Source: Arthrobacter sp. UNC362MFTsu5.1 (GTDB taxonomy: Bacteria; Actinomycetota; Actinomycetes; Actinomycetales; Micrococcaceae). From it: DNA of 64,000 nt. Of the stretch, positions 19,838 to 28,305 are shown piece after piece; within the stretch, counting starts at the first letter, position 1; each line of letters begins with the position of its first letter. The position numbers and the translations under genes are program-made. The notes below the pieces were generated by a model. It was not told where the DNA came from. It saw nothing but the letters and a program-made list of their open reading frames with translations, and ran no database searches. Location: positions 1-64,000 of the forward strand of contig NZ_JMLE01000008.1 of assembly GCF_000685965.1 (NCBI RefSeq). The letters are read 5' to 3'.

Positions 19838-21500
19838 TGTGATCATCCTGGCCGACACCATCCACACCATGGAGGGCAGTTCCTCCGGAGGTCCCGCCCC
19901 GCAGGCGGTGGCCGTCGAGGGCGGCGTGATTGCCGCCGTCGGAAGCCGTGACGATGCCGAGAACTGGCCGGCCGCGGAGGTCATCGACTTCGGTGCCGCC
20001 GTGCTGACTCCCGGCCTGGTGGACTGCCACATGCACCCTGTCTTCGGCCTCGAACTGACGCGCGGCATCGACCTGTCCGGCGCCACCGACCTTGCTGGCG
20101 TGCGCGCACTGCTGCGTGCCCAAGCGGAAGCAACCCCCGCAGGGGAGTGGGTGCGGGGCTGGGGTCTTGATCCCAATGTGTTCGGATCTGCCACTGCCCA
20201 CCGCGAACTGATTGACGACGTCGTCTCCGGGCTCCCGTGCCTCATCCGCCTCTTCGACGGGCATTCCGCGCTGGCCAGTTCCCGGGCACTCGAACTGGCC
20301 GGAGTCACCGGCCCGCGGGCTTTCGACCAGGCCTCGGAAGTGGTGTGTGACCGCAGCGGCAGGCCCACCGGGCTCCTGCTGGAGGCCGCCGCCGTCGAGC
20401 TTGTTGCGCAGGTGATGCCGGCGGAGTCCTTCGGCGAACGGAAGGCGAGGCTGGCGGAACTCTTCACACAGTTCGCGCGGTCCGGGCTGACCGGGGCGCA
20501 CGTGATGGACTGCGGGGAGGGCTCGCTGGAGCTTTACCGTGCTCTGGAACAAGAGGCCCTCGAAGAAGAGGACCCCGGGCATGATCGGGCCGGCGGCCTT
20601 CCGCTGCGCCTGCGGATCTCACCGTGGTGCATGCCCGGCAGCGTCGAGCAGGACTGGCAGCGGCTTGCGGAACAGATCGGGGTGGGCGGGAAACGCTGGG
20701 AGGTAGCCGGCATCAAGCTTTTCGTTGACGGAACGGTGGACAACGGCACTGCGTGGCTCTTTGAGCCCGATACCTACGGGCAGTCGGTGACCCCGTTCTG
20801 GCCCCGCCCGGAGGAGTATGCGGCCGCGGTGCGCTTCTTCGCCGGCCGCGGGATTTCCACGGCTACCCACGCGATCGGCGACGCCGGTGTGGCCGCGGTC
20901 CTGGACGCCTTCGAGTCCCTGCCTCCCGCGGCGTGGCCGGTTGCACAGGAGGCCGTGCACCGGATCGAGCACCTCGAAACCGTCCCGGACGCCCTCATTG
21001 AGCGGTTCTCCCGCGCCGGCCTGGTGGCGAGCATGCAGCCGACGCACTGCACCCACTACTCCCGCGCCGACCACACGGACAACTGGTCCACGCGCCTGGG
21101 GGAGGAGCGCGCGAACAACGCCTGGCGGTGCGCGGACCTCCGCGCCGCGGGAACCACCCTGGGGCTCGGCTCCGACTGGCCGATCGCCCCCTTCGAGCCG
21201 CTGCCGATTTTGGCGGACGCGCAATTACGACGGCGGTCCGGCCATCCGGGCGAACAACCGGTGGTTCCGGGCCAGGCCCTCACGGCCCTGCAGGCGCTCG
21301 AAGGCTACACCTCGCACGCTGCCCGGGCCGCCGGGGAGTGGGCTGTTTCCGGGTCCGTCACCGTGGGCAAGCGCGCGGATTTCACGGTGTTCGACGCCGA
21401 CCCGCTGACGGTTTCCCCGGATGACCTGGCCGCCGCCCGGGTTCTGGCCACGTTCGTGGACGGGCAGGCGCAGCACCTCGCCGTGGGCGCCCTCCGGTAA
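19827..21500 (+). CDS. YtcJ-like amidohydrolase (Amidohydro_3)
   Basis: 557 residues. The beta-sandwich/TIM-barrel composite fold has the metal motif DCHMHP near residue 68, further conserved stretches ATHAIGDAGV and RIEHLE, and GSDWPIAPFEPLP near the C-terminus. YtcJ-type enzymes hydrolyse amides or related bonds; the exact substrate is unknown. The ATG at 19827 is used because the frame upstream is only the permease gene read in another frame; GGAAG precedes it. The convergent GH43 gene ends 22 bases further on. Confidence 0.9.
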   Translation: MNPDVIILADTIHTMEGSSSGGPAPQAVAVEGGVIAAVGSRDDAENWPAAEVIDFGAAVLTPGLVDCHMHPVFGLELTRGIDLSGATDLAGVRALLRAQAEATPAGEWVRGWGLDPNVFGSATAHRELIDDVVSGLPCLIRLFDGHSALASSRALELAGVTGPRAFDQASEVVCDRSGRPTGLLLEAAAVELVAQVMPAESFGERKARLAELFTQFARSGLTGAHVMDCGEGSLELYRALEQEALEEEDPGHDRAGGLPLRLRISPWCMPGSVEQDWQRLAEQIGVGGKRWEVAGIKLFVDGTVDNGTAWLFEPDTYGQSVTPFWPRPEEYAAAVRFFAGRGISTATHAIGDAGVAAVLDAFESLPPAAWPVAQEAVHRIEHLETVPDALIERFSRAGLVASMQPTHCTHYSRADHTDNWSTRLGEERANNAWRCADLRAAGTTLGLGSDWPIAPFEPLPILADAQLRRRSGHPGEQPVVPGQALTALQALEGYTSHAARAAGEWAVSGSVTVGKRADFTVFDADPLTVSPDDLAAARVLATFVDGQAQHLAVGALR

Positions 21501-21522
21501 CGACCGGGCTGAGGCGCGCAGG

Positions 21523-23100
21523 TCAGGGGGCGGCGTCGTAGTCGAACCGTTCGACGACGGCGCTCCCCCCGACTGCACACACGCCGACGACGCGGCCGGT
21601 GAAACCGCCTGCGACTTCGGTGGACACATACCGCCCGTCCAGCCGGGCCAGCGTCACGGTGGTGCCGCCCTGCTGAAATCCGAGGAGGATCTGGTCCGGG
21701 CCGGTGTTCTTGCCCGGCTGGCCCGCGAAGGGAGCGTCGGTGCAGCTGACCTCCAGCCGGACAGGGCTCGTTGATACAGGGCTCGTTGACGGATCCCGCG
21801 GGGCCGTCGCCAGCACCTGCCGCAGCGGCCCGATCTGGGCCACGGCCCTGACTTCGCCGTCGGACGCTTCAACCGCATACCAGTGGGAGTCGTCGATCCT
21901 CAGCACCAGCCTCACCGCCGTGCCTGCCGCCAGGCGGACAGTGGCGCTGGCGCTCCAGGCGTGGTCCCTGACCCTGGTCGCGAGGACGGGTGCGGAGCCC
22001 ACGGGCCCACCGGCGCCGCCGGAATCTCCGGCGGCGCCGGGGTCCCCGCTGCTGACGAGGAGACCGCCTGTGGCCGGGGCCGTGAAGGACGCCGGATCAT
22101 TGCCCGGGGAGATCCACCGCAGATGGAGCTGGTCCGCGGAAAAATCATCGGAAAAGGAGGTGTCCACGGCTGGCACCTGGTAGCGGTCCTCGTCGAACCC
22201 GGGCCAGCCGTCAGCCCAGTTGATGCCCGCGACGAAGGTTTCCCGCCCCAGGACGTGGTAGCCGGGGACCACGCCGCGGGGGCGTACGCCCAAGTAGACC
22301 GCCGCCCAACCGCCGTCGGCCGTTTCGACCAGGTCGGCGTGCCCCGCATTCTGTACCGTGGCAGCAGTGCTGCGGCGGCTGAAGACCGGGTTGTCCGGAT
22401 ACGGCTCGAAGGGGCCCGCCGGCGAGCTGCTCCGGCTGACCGAAACGGCATGGCCCCGTTCGGTGCCGCCCTCGGCGAGGACCAGGTACCACCAGTTGCC
22501 GTGCTGATAAAGGTGCGGGCCTTCGGGGAATGCGAGCCCGGTTCCCTGCCAAACCTTCCGCGGACGTTCCAGCAGCTGACCGGACAGGGGATCCAGGAGC
22601 GCCTGGACGATCCCCGATTCGTTCTCAGCGGGTCCAAAGCCCACCCAGGTGAGGTAGCAATTGCCGTCCGCATCCCACGCGATGTCCGGGTCGATGCCCA
22701 GGGTCCCCGGAATCCGGACCGGGTCGCTCCAGGGCCCCGCCGCGTTGCCGGCATGCATCAGCAGGTGGCCGCCGCCGAAGTCGCTCATGTTCGTGGTCAC
22801 GAACCAGAACCGGCCGTTGTGGTACCTCAGGGTCGATCCGAAGATCCCGCCGGAAGGCCGGCGGTCCCCGGCGGCAAACTGGCTCCGCCGCGTGAGGATG
22901 TTCCCGATCTGCTCCCAGCTGACGAGGTCGCGGCTGTGGAAGATGGGCGCCCCGGGGAAGTATTCGAAGCTGGACGTAGCCAGGAAATAGTCGTCGCCCG
23001 CGCGGCAGATGGTGGGGTCCGGGAAGAAGCCGGGGATGACCGGTGTGATGGCGGCGGACGATGTGGCTGGCCGCGCCAGTTCCGCTGCACTGTCAATCAT
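21523..23100 (-). CDS. Glycoside hydrolase family 43 (beta-xylosidase / alpha-L-arabinofuranosidase type)
   Basis: 525 residues without a signal peptide, so cytoplasmic. The five-bladed propeller begins GFFPDPTICRAGDDYFLATS, with the base aspartate in FFPDP. The likely general acid is the Glu of AFPEGPHLY. A C-terminal beta-sandwich domain of GH43_C2/DUF1349 type fills residues from about 300. Such enzymes release xylose or arabinose from short oligosaccharides or glycosides. GGAG precedes the ATG. A copy of the regulon palindrome lies 94 bases upstream, linking it to the flavonol-glycoside cluster, where it could act on pentosides. Confidence 0.9.
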   Translation of the reverse strand: MIDSAAELARPATSSAAITPVIPGFFPDPTICRAGDDYFLATSSFEYFPGAPIFHSRDLVSWEQIGNILTRRSQFAAGDRRPSGGIFGSTLRYHNGRFWFVTTNMSDFGGGHLLMHAGNAAGPWSDPVRIPGTLGIDPDIAWDADGNCYLTWVGFGPAENESGIVQALLDPLSGQLLERPRKVWQGTGLAFPEGPHLYQHGNWWYLVLAEGGTERGHAVSVSRSSSPAGPFEPYPDNPVFSRRSTAATVQNAGHADLVETADGGWAAVYLGVRPRGVVPGYHVLGRETFVAGINWADGWPGFDEDRYQVPAVDTSFSDDFSADQLHLRWISPGNDPASFTAPATGGLLVSSGDPGAAGDSGGAGGPVGSAPVLATRVRDHAWSASATVRLAAGTAVRLVLRIDDSHWYAVEASDGEVRAVAQIGPLRQVLATAPRDPSTSPVSTSPVRLEVSCTDAPFAGQPGKNTGPDQILLGFQQGGTTVTLARLDGRYVSTEVAGGFTGRVVGVCAVGGSAVVERFDYDAAP

Positions 23101-23193
23101 CAGGGCTCCATCCGTAGCAAAGTGTTCACTGCCGGCTTTCTGGGGCCGGCAGTTCCTACGTTAGGGCGCCCGGTCCGGCGGCTGGACCGGGGA

Positions 23194-23208
23194 TTTCAAT
23201 GGTTGGAA
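23194..23208. promoter_or_regulatory. IclR-type regulon operator, site A (GH43)
   Basis: TTTCAATGGTTGGAA, 94 bases upstream of the GH43 start. The arms fit TTTCA...TGGAA with one mismatch from a perfect palindrome. Confidence 0.75.
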
Positions 23209-23222
23209 CGTAAGACGGGCTG

Positions 23223-24062
23223 TTATGGCCGCCCCGCGTCCCGCACGCCGGAGCTGACTTCGGCCCGGTACCCGAGGTTTCGGGACACCGCCCTGGCCGT
23301 AGCCTGGACTGCCGGCGCCAGGACGTTCGGGGGAGTGGCGCCGTCGGGGACCACAATGGACAGTGCGGCAACCACGGCACCCTGGGCATCGAATATGGGT
23401 GACGCCACGGAAACGGTCCGGGAGGGCGCAGACCGTCTGATCATCGCGACGCCGGTGCGGCGGACGTCGGAGAGCGTTCGCCTGAGCTGGCCCTCCGGCA
23501 TGGCGTCCACCCCGGCCTCCACGTCGGCGGGCTGACGGATCACAGCCTCCTGGAAATCCGCGTCCGCGCCGGAGAGGAGAACCAGGCCGACGGCGGTGGA
23601 CCGTAGCGGCGCGCGGCCGCCCACCCGGTAGGCCACCTCGGTGGCCTCCTTGGAGGACAGCCGCTCAATCAGCACGGCCTCGTTTTTGTCCCGGACCGCC
23701 AGCAGGACGTGGTGGCGCGTTACTTCAAAGAGGTCCTCCAGATAGGGCAGCGCGATTTCCCGCACACCGTGGCCGCGGGGCGACAGCGATGCGACTTCCC
23801 AGAGCCTCACGCCCACCACGTACCGGCCGTCGTCGAGCCTTTCCAAGGCGCCCCACGCCACCAGCCGGGCAATCAACCGGAGCGCCGTCGGCGCCGGCAT
23901 GTCTGCGTACCTGGCCATTTCGGACAGCGTCAGGGCACGACGACGGTCGGTGAAGACCGCGAGGAGGCTCAGGGCCCGGTCAATGACCGGTTCGCCCTGC
24001 TTGGGGCGCTTGCCGCGGACAGGAGCGGCAACGTCCGGACCGCTAGTCGGGACTGCTGTCAT
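23223..24062 (-). CDS. IclR-family transcriptional regulator
   Basis: 279 residues: winged helix-turn-helix (LTLSEMARYADMPAPTALRLIARL, about residues 45-68) and an IclR effector domain (RHHVLLAVRDKNEAVLIERLSS through AVVAALSIVVP). The ATG at 24062 follows AAGGAA; the same frame is open further upstream but has no family similarity there. It lies between GH43 and the beta-glucosidase on the same strand, with regulon sites in front of it and around it. I infer that it senses a flavonoid, phenolic or sugar signal and controls the whole cluster, itself included. Confidence 0.92.
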   Translation of the reverse strand: MTAVPTSGPDVAAPVRGKRPKQGEPVIDRALSLLAVFTDRRRALTLSEMARYADMPAPTALRLIARLVAWGALERLDDGRYVVGVRLWEVASLSPRGHGVREIALPYLEDLFEVTRHHVLLAVRDKNEAVLIERLSSKEATEVAYRVGGRAPLRSTAVGLVLLSGADADFQEAVIRQPADVEAGVDAMPEGQLRRTLSDVRRTGVAMIRRSAPSRTVSVASPIFDAQGAVVAALSIVVPDGATPPNVLAPAVQATARAVSRNLGYRAEVSSGVRDAGRP

Positions 24063-24108
24063 CTCACACCGTTCCTTCTTCGTCGCCAGTGACCCCCACC
24101 ACAATAGT

Positions 24109-24125
24109 GTTTCGCCCAATGAAAC
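24109..24125. promoter_or_regulatory. IclR-type regulon operator, site B (iclR-like gene)
   Basis: GTTTCGCCCAATGAAAC, with outer arms GTTTC and GAAAC, 46 bases upstream of the regulator start. It implies autoregulation. Confidence 0.75.
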
Positions 24126-24183
24126 TCCTAGCCGGTGTTCCATGGTCTCCGCGCTCACTGGGCGGGGCGTCACCAGCACCGGT

Positions 24184-25437
24184 TCAGACGGACTCCACCA
24201 CTTTCGCCCGGGCGAGGCTGCCGAGGAACCTGGCGCTTTCCTTCGGGGTCCGTTCCTGGGTAGTCCGGTCCACCGCGATGAGGCCGAACTTGGGTCGGTA
24301 ACCGAAGATCCACTCGTAGTTGTCGAAGGCAGTCCACGCAATGTAGCCGCGCACGTCGATCCCGTCCGCCAGGCAGGAGGCAACGCCGTCCACCGCCGTG
24401 CGGAGGTAGGCAAGCCGCTGGGTGTCGTCCTCGGTGGCAAGGCCGTTCTCCGTGACGATCACGGGAATGCCGGCAACGCGGTGAGCTTCCCGAATGGTGG
24501 CCTCAAGGCCCTGGGGGTAGATCTCCTCGCCCATCTGGTTGGTGGGGACGCCCTCCGCAGCCGGAGCCAATCCGTCCGGACCGAAGACGGTGCGGCCATA
24601 GGTCTGGATTCCCACGAAGTCGTCGCTGCGGGAGGCTTCCAGAAAGCGTTCGTTGACGTCGCGGCGGGCCGAGTCAGCAAAGTCCTGGCCGCCGTCGATG
24701 GACTGGATATCGGAGTTTGCAAGCGTCCAGCCCACCTGCAGCTCCGGCCGCCTGGCCTTGATGGCTGCCGTGGCGGCCCGGTGCGCCGCCAGCTTTACGT
24801 CAAACGCGGCCTCTGTGGCAGTGAACTGGAACGGGGCCACCGTACTGGCGGGCACGCCCAAACGCTCCGCGGCTGTAGCCCAAACCGGAACAGAACCGCG
24901 GTCTTCCGGGGCCTCGCTGAACAGTCCGATGGATTTCAGTAGCCAGGGAAGGTTGGGTTCATTCAGGGTGCAGGCGATGCCAATGAGGTCGCCCAGGTGC
25001 GCCATGGCCCGGTCGCAGTAGCGGGCAAAGAGCCCGGCGGTCCTCGGACCTTCCCAGCCGCCGGCCGCCAGAAGCCACAGCGGCGAGGTGAAGTGGTGGA
25101 ACGTGACCACCGGGGTGAGCCCGTGCTCATGGCAGGCCTCCAGGACGCGGCGGTAGTGGTTCAGTTCCGCCACCGAGAAATGTCCTTCTTCGGGCTCGAT
25201 GCGGGCCCACTCCAGCGAGAAGCGGTAGCTGGTGAACCCCAGGCCGGCGATCAGGGCGATGTCCTCGCGGTACCGGTGGTAGTGGTCCACGGCGTCCCCG
25301 GACGGTTCGGCGAAGATCGTTTCGGGAAGCCTTTCCAGGAACCAGCAGTCACTGTTGACGTTGTTTCCCTCGACCTGGTGGGCTGCCGTGGCGACGCCCC
25401 AAAGGAAATCCTGCGGGAAGGCAAAAGAGTCGGTCAT
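24184..25437 (-). CDS. Glycoside hydrolase family 1 beta-glucosidase
   Basis: 417 residues, slightly short for GH1 (usually 440-480) but with both catalytic motifs: acid/base Glu in TLNEPN (about residue 158) and nucleophile Glu in VTENGLA (about residue 325). It starts DFLWGVATAAHQVEG, the family N-terminus. No signal peptide, so it acts on imported glycosides. The ATG at 25437 follows AAAGGAACC. Sites C and D lie in the divergent gap to the ABC importer. In a rutin pathway it would remove the glucose left after rhamnosidase action. Confidence 0.93.
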   Translation of the reverse strand: MTDSFAFPQDFLWGVATAAHQVEGNNVNSDCWFLERLPETIFAEPSGDAVDHYHRYREDIALIAGLGFTSYRFSLEWARIEPEEGHFSVAELNHYRRVLEACHEHGLTPVVTFHHFTSPLWLLAAGGWEGPRTAGLFARYCDRAMAHLGDLIGIACTLNEPNLPWLLKSIGLFSEAPEDRGSVPVWATAAERLGVPASTVAPFQFTATEAAFDVKLAAHRAATAAIKARRPELQVGWTLANSDIQSIDGGQDFADSARRDVNERFLEASRSDDFVGIQTYGRTVFGPDGLAPAAEGVPTNQMGEEIYPQGLEATIREAHRVAGIPVIVTENGLATEDDTQRLAYLRTAVDGVASCLADGIDVRGYIAWTAFDNYEWIFGYRPKFGLIAVDRTTQERTPKESARFLGSLARAKVVESV

Positions 25438-25525
25438 CTGGTTCCTTTCGATGCGAGCCCCAGGCGACTGTGCGGGGGGCTGACTGTCCATCCTCTGTGC
25501 CCGGCGCCGGACCATGGGCAGCCGT

Positions 25526-25540
25526 TTTCATTGATTGAAA
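25526..25540. promoter_or_regulatory. IclR-type regulon operator, site C (beta-glucosidase)
   Basis: TTTCATTGATTGAAA, an almost perfect palindrome, 89 bases upstream of the beta-glucosidase start. Confidence 0.8.
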
Positions 25541-25599
25541 GACTCATCGCCTGAGCTGCCGGCCCCTGATGCGATGCCGTGACGCCCGCCACAGAAGTA

Positions 25600-25614
25600 T
25601 TTCAACCAATGAAA
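25600..25614. promoter_or_regulatory. IclR-type regulon operator, site D (ABC importer operon)
   Basis: TTTCAACCAATGAAA, 113 bases upstream of the solute-binding protein start and 74 bp from site C in the same divergent gap. Confidence 0.8.
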
Positions 25615-25726
25615 TCCTCGTGTCTCCATCAAACAGCGCCCGCTGATGCTTGAGGGGAGCCGGCCACCCGCCTGGCGCCCCTAACTGTTCTTCCCGTTGT
25701 CACATCAGAATGCAAAGGCGCACTAC

Positions 25727-27280
25727 ATGAAACTTCTGAACTCCACCGCACGCGGGAGCTCCGCCGTCCTGGCCGGAGCGCTCCTCCTGGGATCATTGAC
25801 CGCCTGCGGCGGTTCCAGCCAGGCAACTGCCAAGGCGGACACGAGCTCCCTGACCCTCGCCGTCGACAGCGATGCTGCTTCTTTCGGGTTTGATCCGCTG
25901 CGGGTTGCCGACGCGCAGCGCCAGTTCTTCGAAGGCCTCTACGAGAACCTGATGACCCTGCAGCCGGACGGATCCGCGGGTCCGGGCCTGGCCAAGGAGT
26001 TCAGCTACAACGCGGACAACACGGTTCTCACGCTCACCCTCAAAGAGGGTGTCACATTCACGGACGGTTCCACCCTGGACGCAGCCTTGGTCAAAGCCAA
26101 CTTCGACCGCCGCACGGATCCGGCGCTGAGTGCGTACTCCGCCGTGGCCAAGGGCGGCGCCCAGGAGATCACCTCGGTTGACGTCGTCAGCCCCGCGCAG
26201 GTTTCCCTCACGTTCGCAAAGGCCCAGCCGGGCTTTGAAAAGAACCTCACGGGAACCATGGGCATGATCGTCGGCAAGACCGGCGTGGCGGACACCGCCA
26301 GCCTGGCCGCGACCCCGGACGGCTCCGGCCCGTACACCCTTGACGCGTCCACGGTGAAGGGCAACAAGTACGTGCTGGTCAAGAACGAGAAGAGCCCGGA
26401 CGCTTCAAAGTACGCCTTCAGCAAGGTCACCTTCAGCGTCATCCAGGATCCCCAGGCGCGTGCCAACGCCCTCGTCTCCGGCCAGGCCGACGTCGCCATG
26501 CTCACCTCCCCCACGGTGGACTTCGCAAAGTCCAAGGGCCTGGGCGTTTCCCAGATCGGAGGAACCCTGCACACCATGGTTTCCTTCGACAAGACCGGGA
26601 AGACCGCCCCCGCCTTCGCCAGCGAGAAAGTCCGCCAGGCGTTCCAGTACGCCATCAACCGCCAGTCACTGGTGGACGCACTGCACAAGGGGGATATCCC
26701 CGCCTGGAATGCACTTCCCAAGGATTCTGCCGGCTTCACCGAAGAGCTGAACACCAAGTTCGCCTATGATCCGGCGAAGGCGAAGAGCCTCCTGGCTGAG
26801 GCCGGCTTCGCTGACGGCTTCGAGTTCACCATTGTTGGCAGCGCTGAAACCCAGACGGACCTGCAGGCCGTCCAGAAGGATCTGGCCGCCGTCGGGATCA
26901 CCATGAACGTCAAGATGGCCGCTTCCACCGATGAAGCGTTCGCGGCAGTTGCCACCACGCCCCTCGGCTACGCCTCCCTCGGCTGGGACAACCCGGTGGG
27001 CCTGATGTACGGCGTCGTCCTGAACGGTTTCACCAACGTCCAGAAGGCCACCGATGAGCAGCTGACCGCCGCCACGGGCGAGGCTGCTGCCGCGAAGGAC
27101 GACGCCGCCAGGAAGACCGCGCTCACCAAGCTCAACACCCGCCTGGTGGAATCCGGCTGGATGATCCCGCTCTACGAGTCACTCACCAACCAGGGCTACA
27201 ACACCAAGAAGATCAAGCAGGTGGAGTTCGCCGGCACCAACGCCTACCCGCTGCTCTCGTCCTACGCACCCGCCAGCTAA
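25727..27280 (+). CDS. Family-5 ABC transporter solute-binding lipoprotein
   Basis: 517 residues. Lipobox L24-T-A-C27 follows a hydrophobic leader, so it is anchored outside the membrane. The SBP_bac_5 fold is recognised by LAKEFSYNADNTVLTLTLKEG and REAF-like VRQAFQYAINR. Family members bind peptides, nickel or oligosaccharides; here the neighbours (rhamnosidases, beta-glucosidase, esterase) suggest a plant glycoside. The ATG at 25727 with AAAGG before it gives the proper signal peptide. First gene of a nine-kilobase operon. Confidence 0.92.
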   Translation: MKLLNSTARGSSAVLAGALLLGSLTACGGSSQATAKADTSSLTLAVDSDAASFGFDPLRVADAQRQFFEGLYENLMTLQPDGSAGPGLAKEFSYNADNTVLTLTLKEGVTFTDGSTLDAALVKANFDRRTDPALSAYSAVAKGGAQEITSVDVVSPAQVSLTFAKAQPGFEKNLTGTMGMIVGKTGVADTASLAATPDGSGPYTLDASTVKGNKYVLVKNEKSPDASKYAFSKVTFSVIQDPQARANALVSGQADVAMLTSPTVDFAKSKGLGVSQIGGTLHTMVSFDKTGKTAPAFASEKVRQAFQYAINRQSLVDALHKGDIPAWNALPKDSAGFTEELNTKFAYDPAKAKSLLAEAGFADGFEFTIVGSAETQTDLQAVQKDLAAVGITMNVKMAASTDEAFAAVATTPLGYASLGWDNPVGLMYGVVLNGFTNVQKATDEQLTAATGEAAAAKDDAARKTALTKLNTRLVESGWMIPLYESLTNQGYNTKKIKQVEFAGTNAYPLLSSYAPAS

Positions 27281-27363
27281 TACCCGAACCAAGCCAACAC
27301 CGGCTCTGCCGGGCTGTCCTCAACGGAGGGCGGCCCGGCAGGTCCTGACCGATGGAGGTCACC

Positions 27364-28305
27364 ATGGCACTATTCATTACCAAGCGCCTGCTGATGGCGC
27401 TCGCCACCGTGCTGGTGGTCGCGGTGCTGGCATTCCTGCTGGTGCACGCAATGCCCGGCAGCCCCGGAGCGGTCTCGCTCGGAGCCGGCGCATCCCAGGA
27501 AGCCATCGACGAGGTCAACCGTCGGCTTGGCTGGTCCGATCCCCTCCTGGTCCAGTTTTTCGGCTGGCTGGGTGGCGCGGTCCAGGGCGATCTCGGGGTC
27601 TCGCTCATCGACGGCCGTTCCGTGTCCGCTGACCTGGCCAGTAGGCTCCCGGTGACCGCGTCGCTCGCGGCCGGCGCCACCGTGCTGAGCGCTGTACTGG
27701 GGGTTCTCCTCGGCGTGACCGCCGCTGTGCGCGGAGGCCTCGCGGACCGGATCGTCGGCGGAATCTGCGGCCTGGCCGTGGCACTGCCCGCCTTCTGGAT
27801 CGGCATCATCTTTGTGTACCTCTTCGCTGTCCAGTCCTCGGTGTTTCCCGCCACCGGCTACGTTCCCTTCGAAGTCTCCCCGCAGGACTGGGCCATGTCC
27901 CTGGCGCTGCCGGTGATCACCTTGGCCGTGGGCGGTGCGGCGTTCATCGCCCGTCAGACCAGGGCTTCCATGCTTGAGGCGCTGCAGCAGGAACATATCC
28001 GTACGCTCCGCGCCACGGCCACGCCCACCTGGAAGATCCTCTACATCCACGCCCTCCGCTACGCCAGCCTCCCCATCGTGGCCGGCATCGCCCTGCAGTT
28101 CATCGGACTGTTCGGCGGCTCCGTCATCGCGGAGCAGCTGTTCGCTATGCCGGGCCTGGGCCAGGCAGTCCAAAACTCCGTCAGCACCCACGATGCCCCC
28201 TCCGTACAGGGCGTAGTGGTCATCGCCACCGTTGTGGTGGTGGCCGTAAACCTGGTGCTGGAACTCGCCACCAAGTTCCTCGACCCGAAGTTGCGTGCCT
28301 CATGA
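27364..28305 (+). CDS. ABC transporter permease (DppB type)
   Basis: 313 residues, six membrane helices starting at LFITKRLLMALATVLVVAVL. The family loop RQTRASMLEALQQEHIRTLRA holds the EAA-like motif near residue 205. The ATG at 27364 has GGAGG six bases before it, which is inside an alternative upstream start. It pairs with the next gene to form the channel, whose start overlaps its stop by four bases. Confidence 0.93.
   Translation: MALFITKRLLMALATVLVVAVLAFLLVHAMPGSPGAVSLGAGASQEAIDEVNRRLGWSDPLLVQFFGWLGGAVQGDLGVSLIDGRSVSADLASRLPVTASLAAGATVLSAVLGVLLGVTAAVRGGLADRIVGGICGLAVALPAFWIGIIFVYLFAVQSSVFPATGYVPFEVSPQDWAMSLALPVITLAVGGAAFIARQTRASMLEALQQEHIRTLRATATPTWKILYIHALRYASLPIVAGIALQFIGLFGGSVIAEQLFAMPGLGQAVQNSVSTHDAPSVQGVVVIATVVVVAVNLVLELATKFLDPKLRAS

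Noticed and set aside
18350..20467. Long minus-strand reading frame of about 700 codons opposite the permease and amidohydrolase genes
   Set aside because: It is the antisense shadow of two clear genes; the product is low-complexity (His, Gly, Asp, Glu) without family features.
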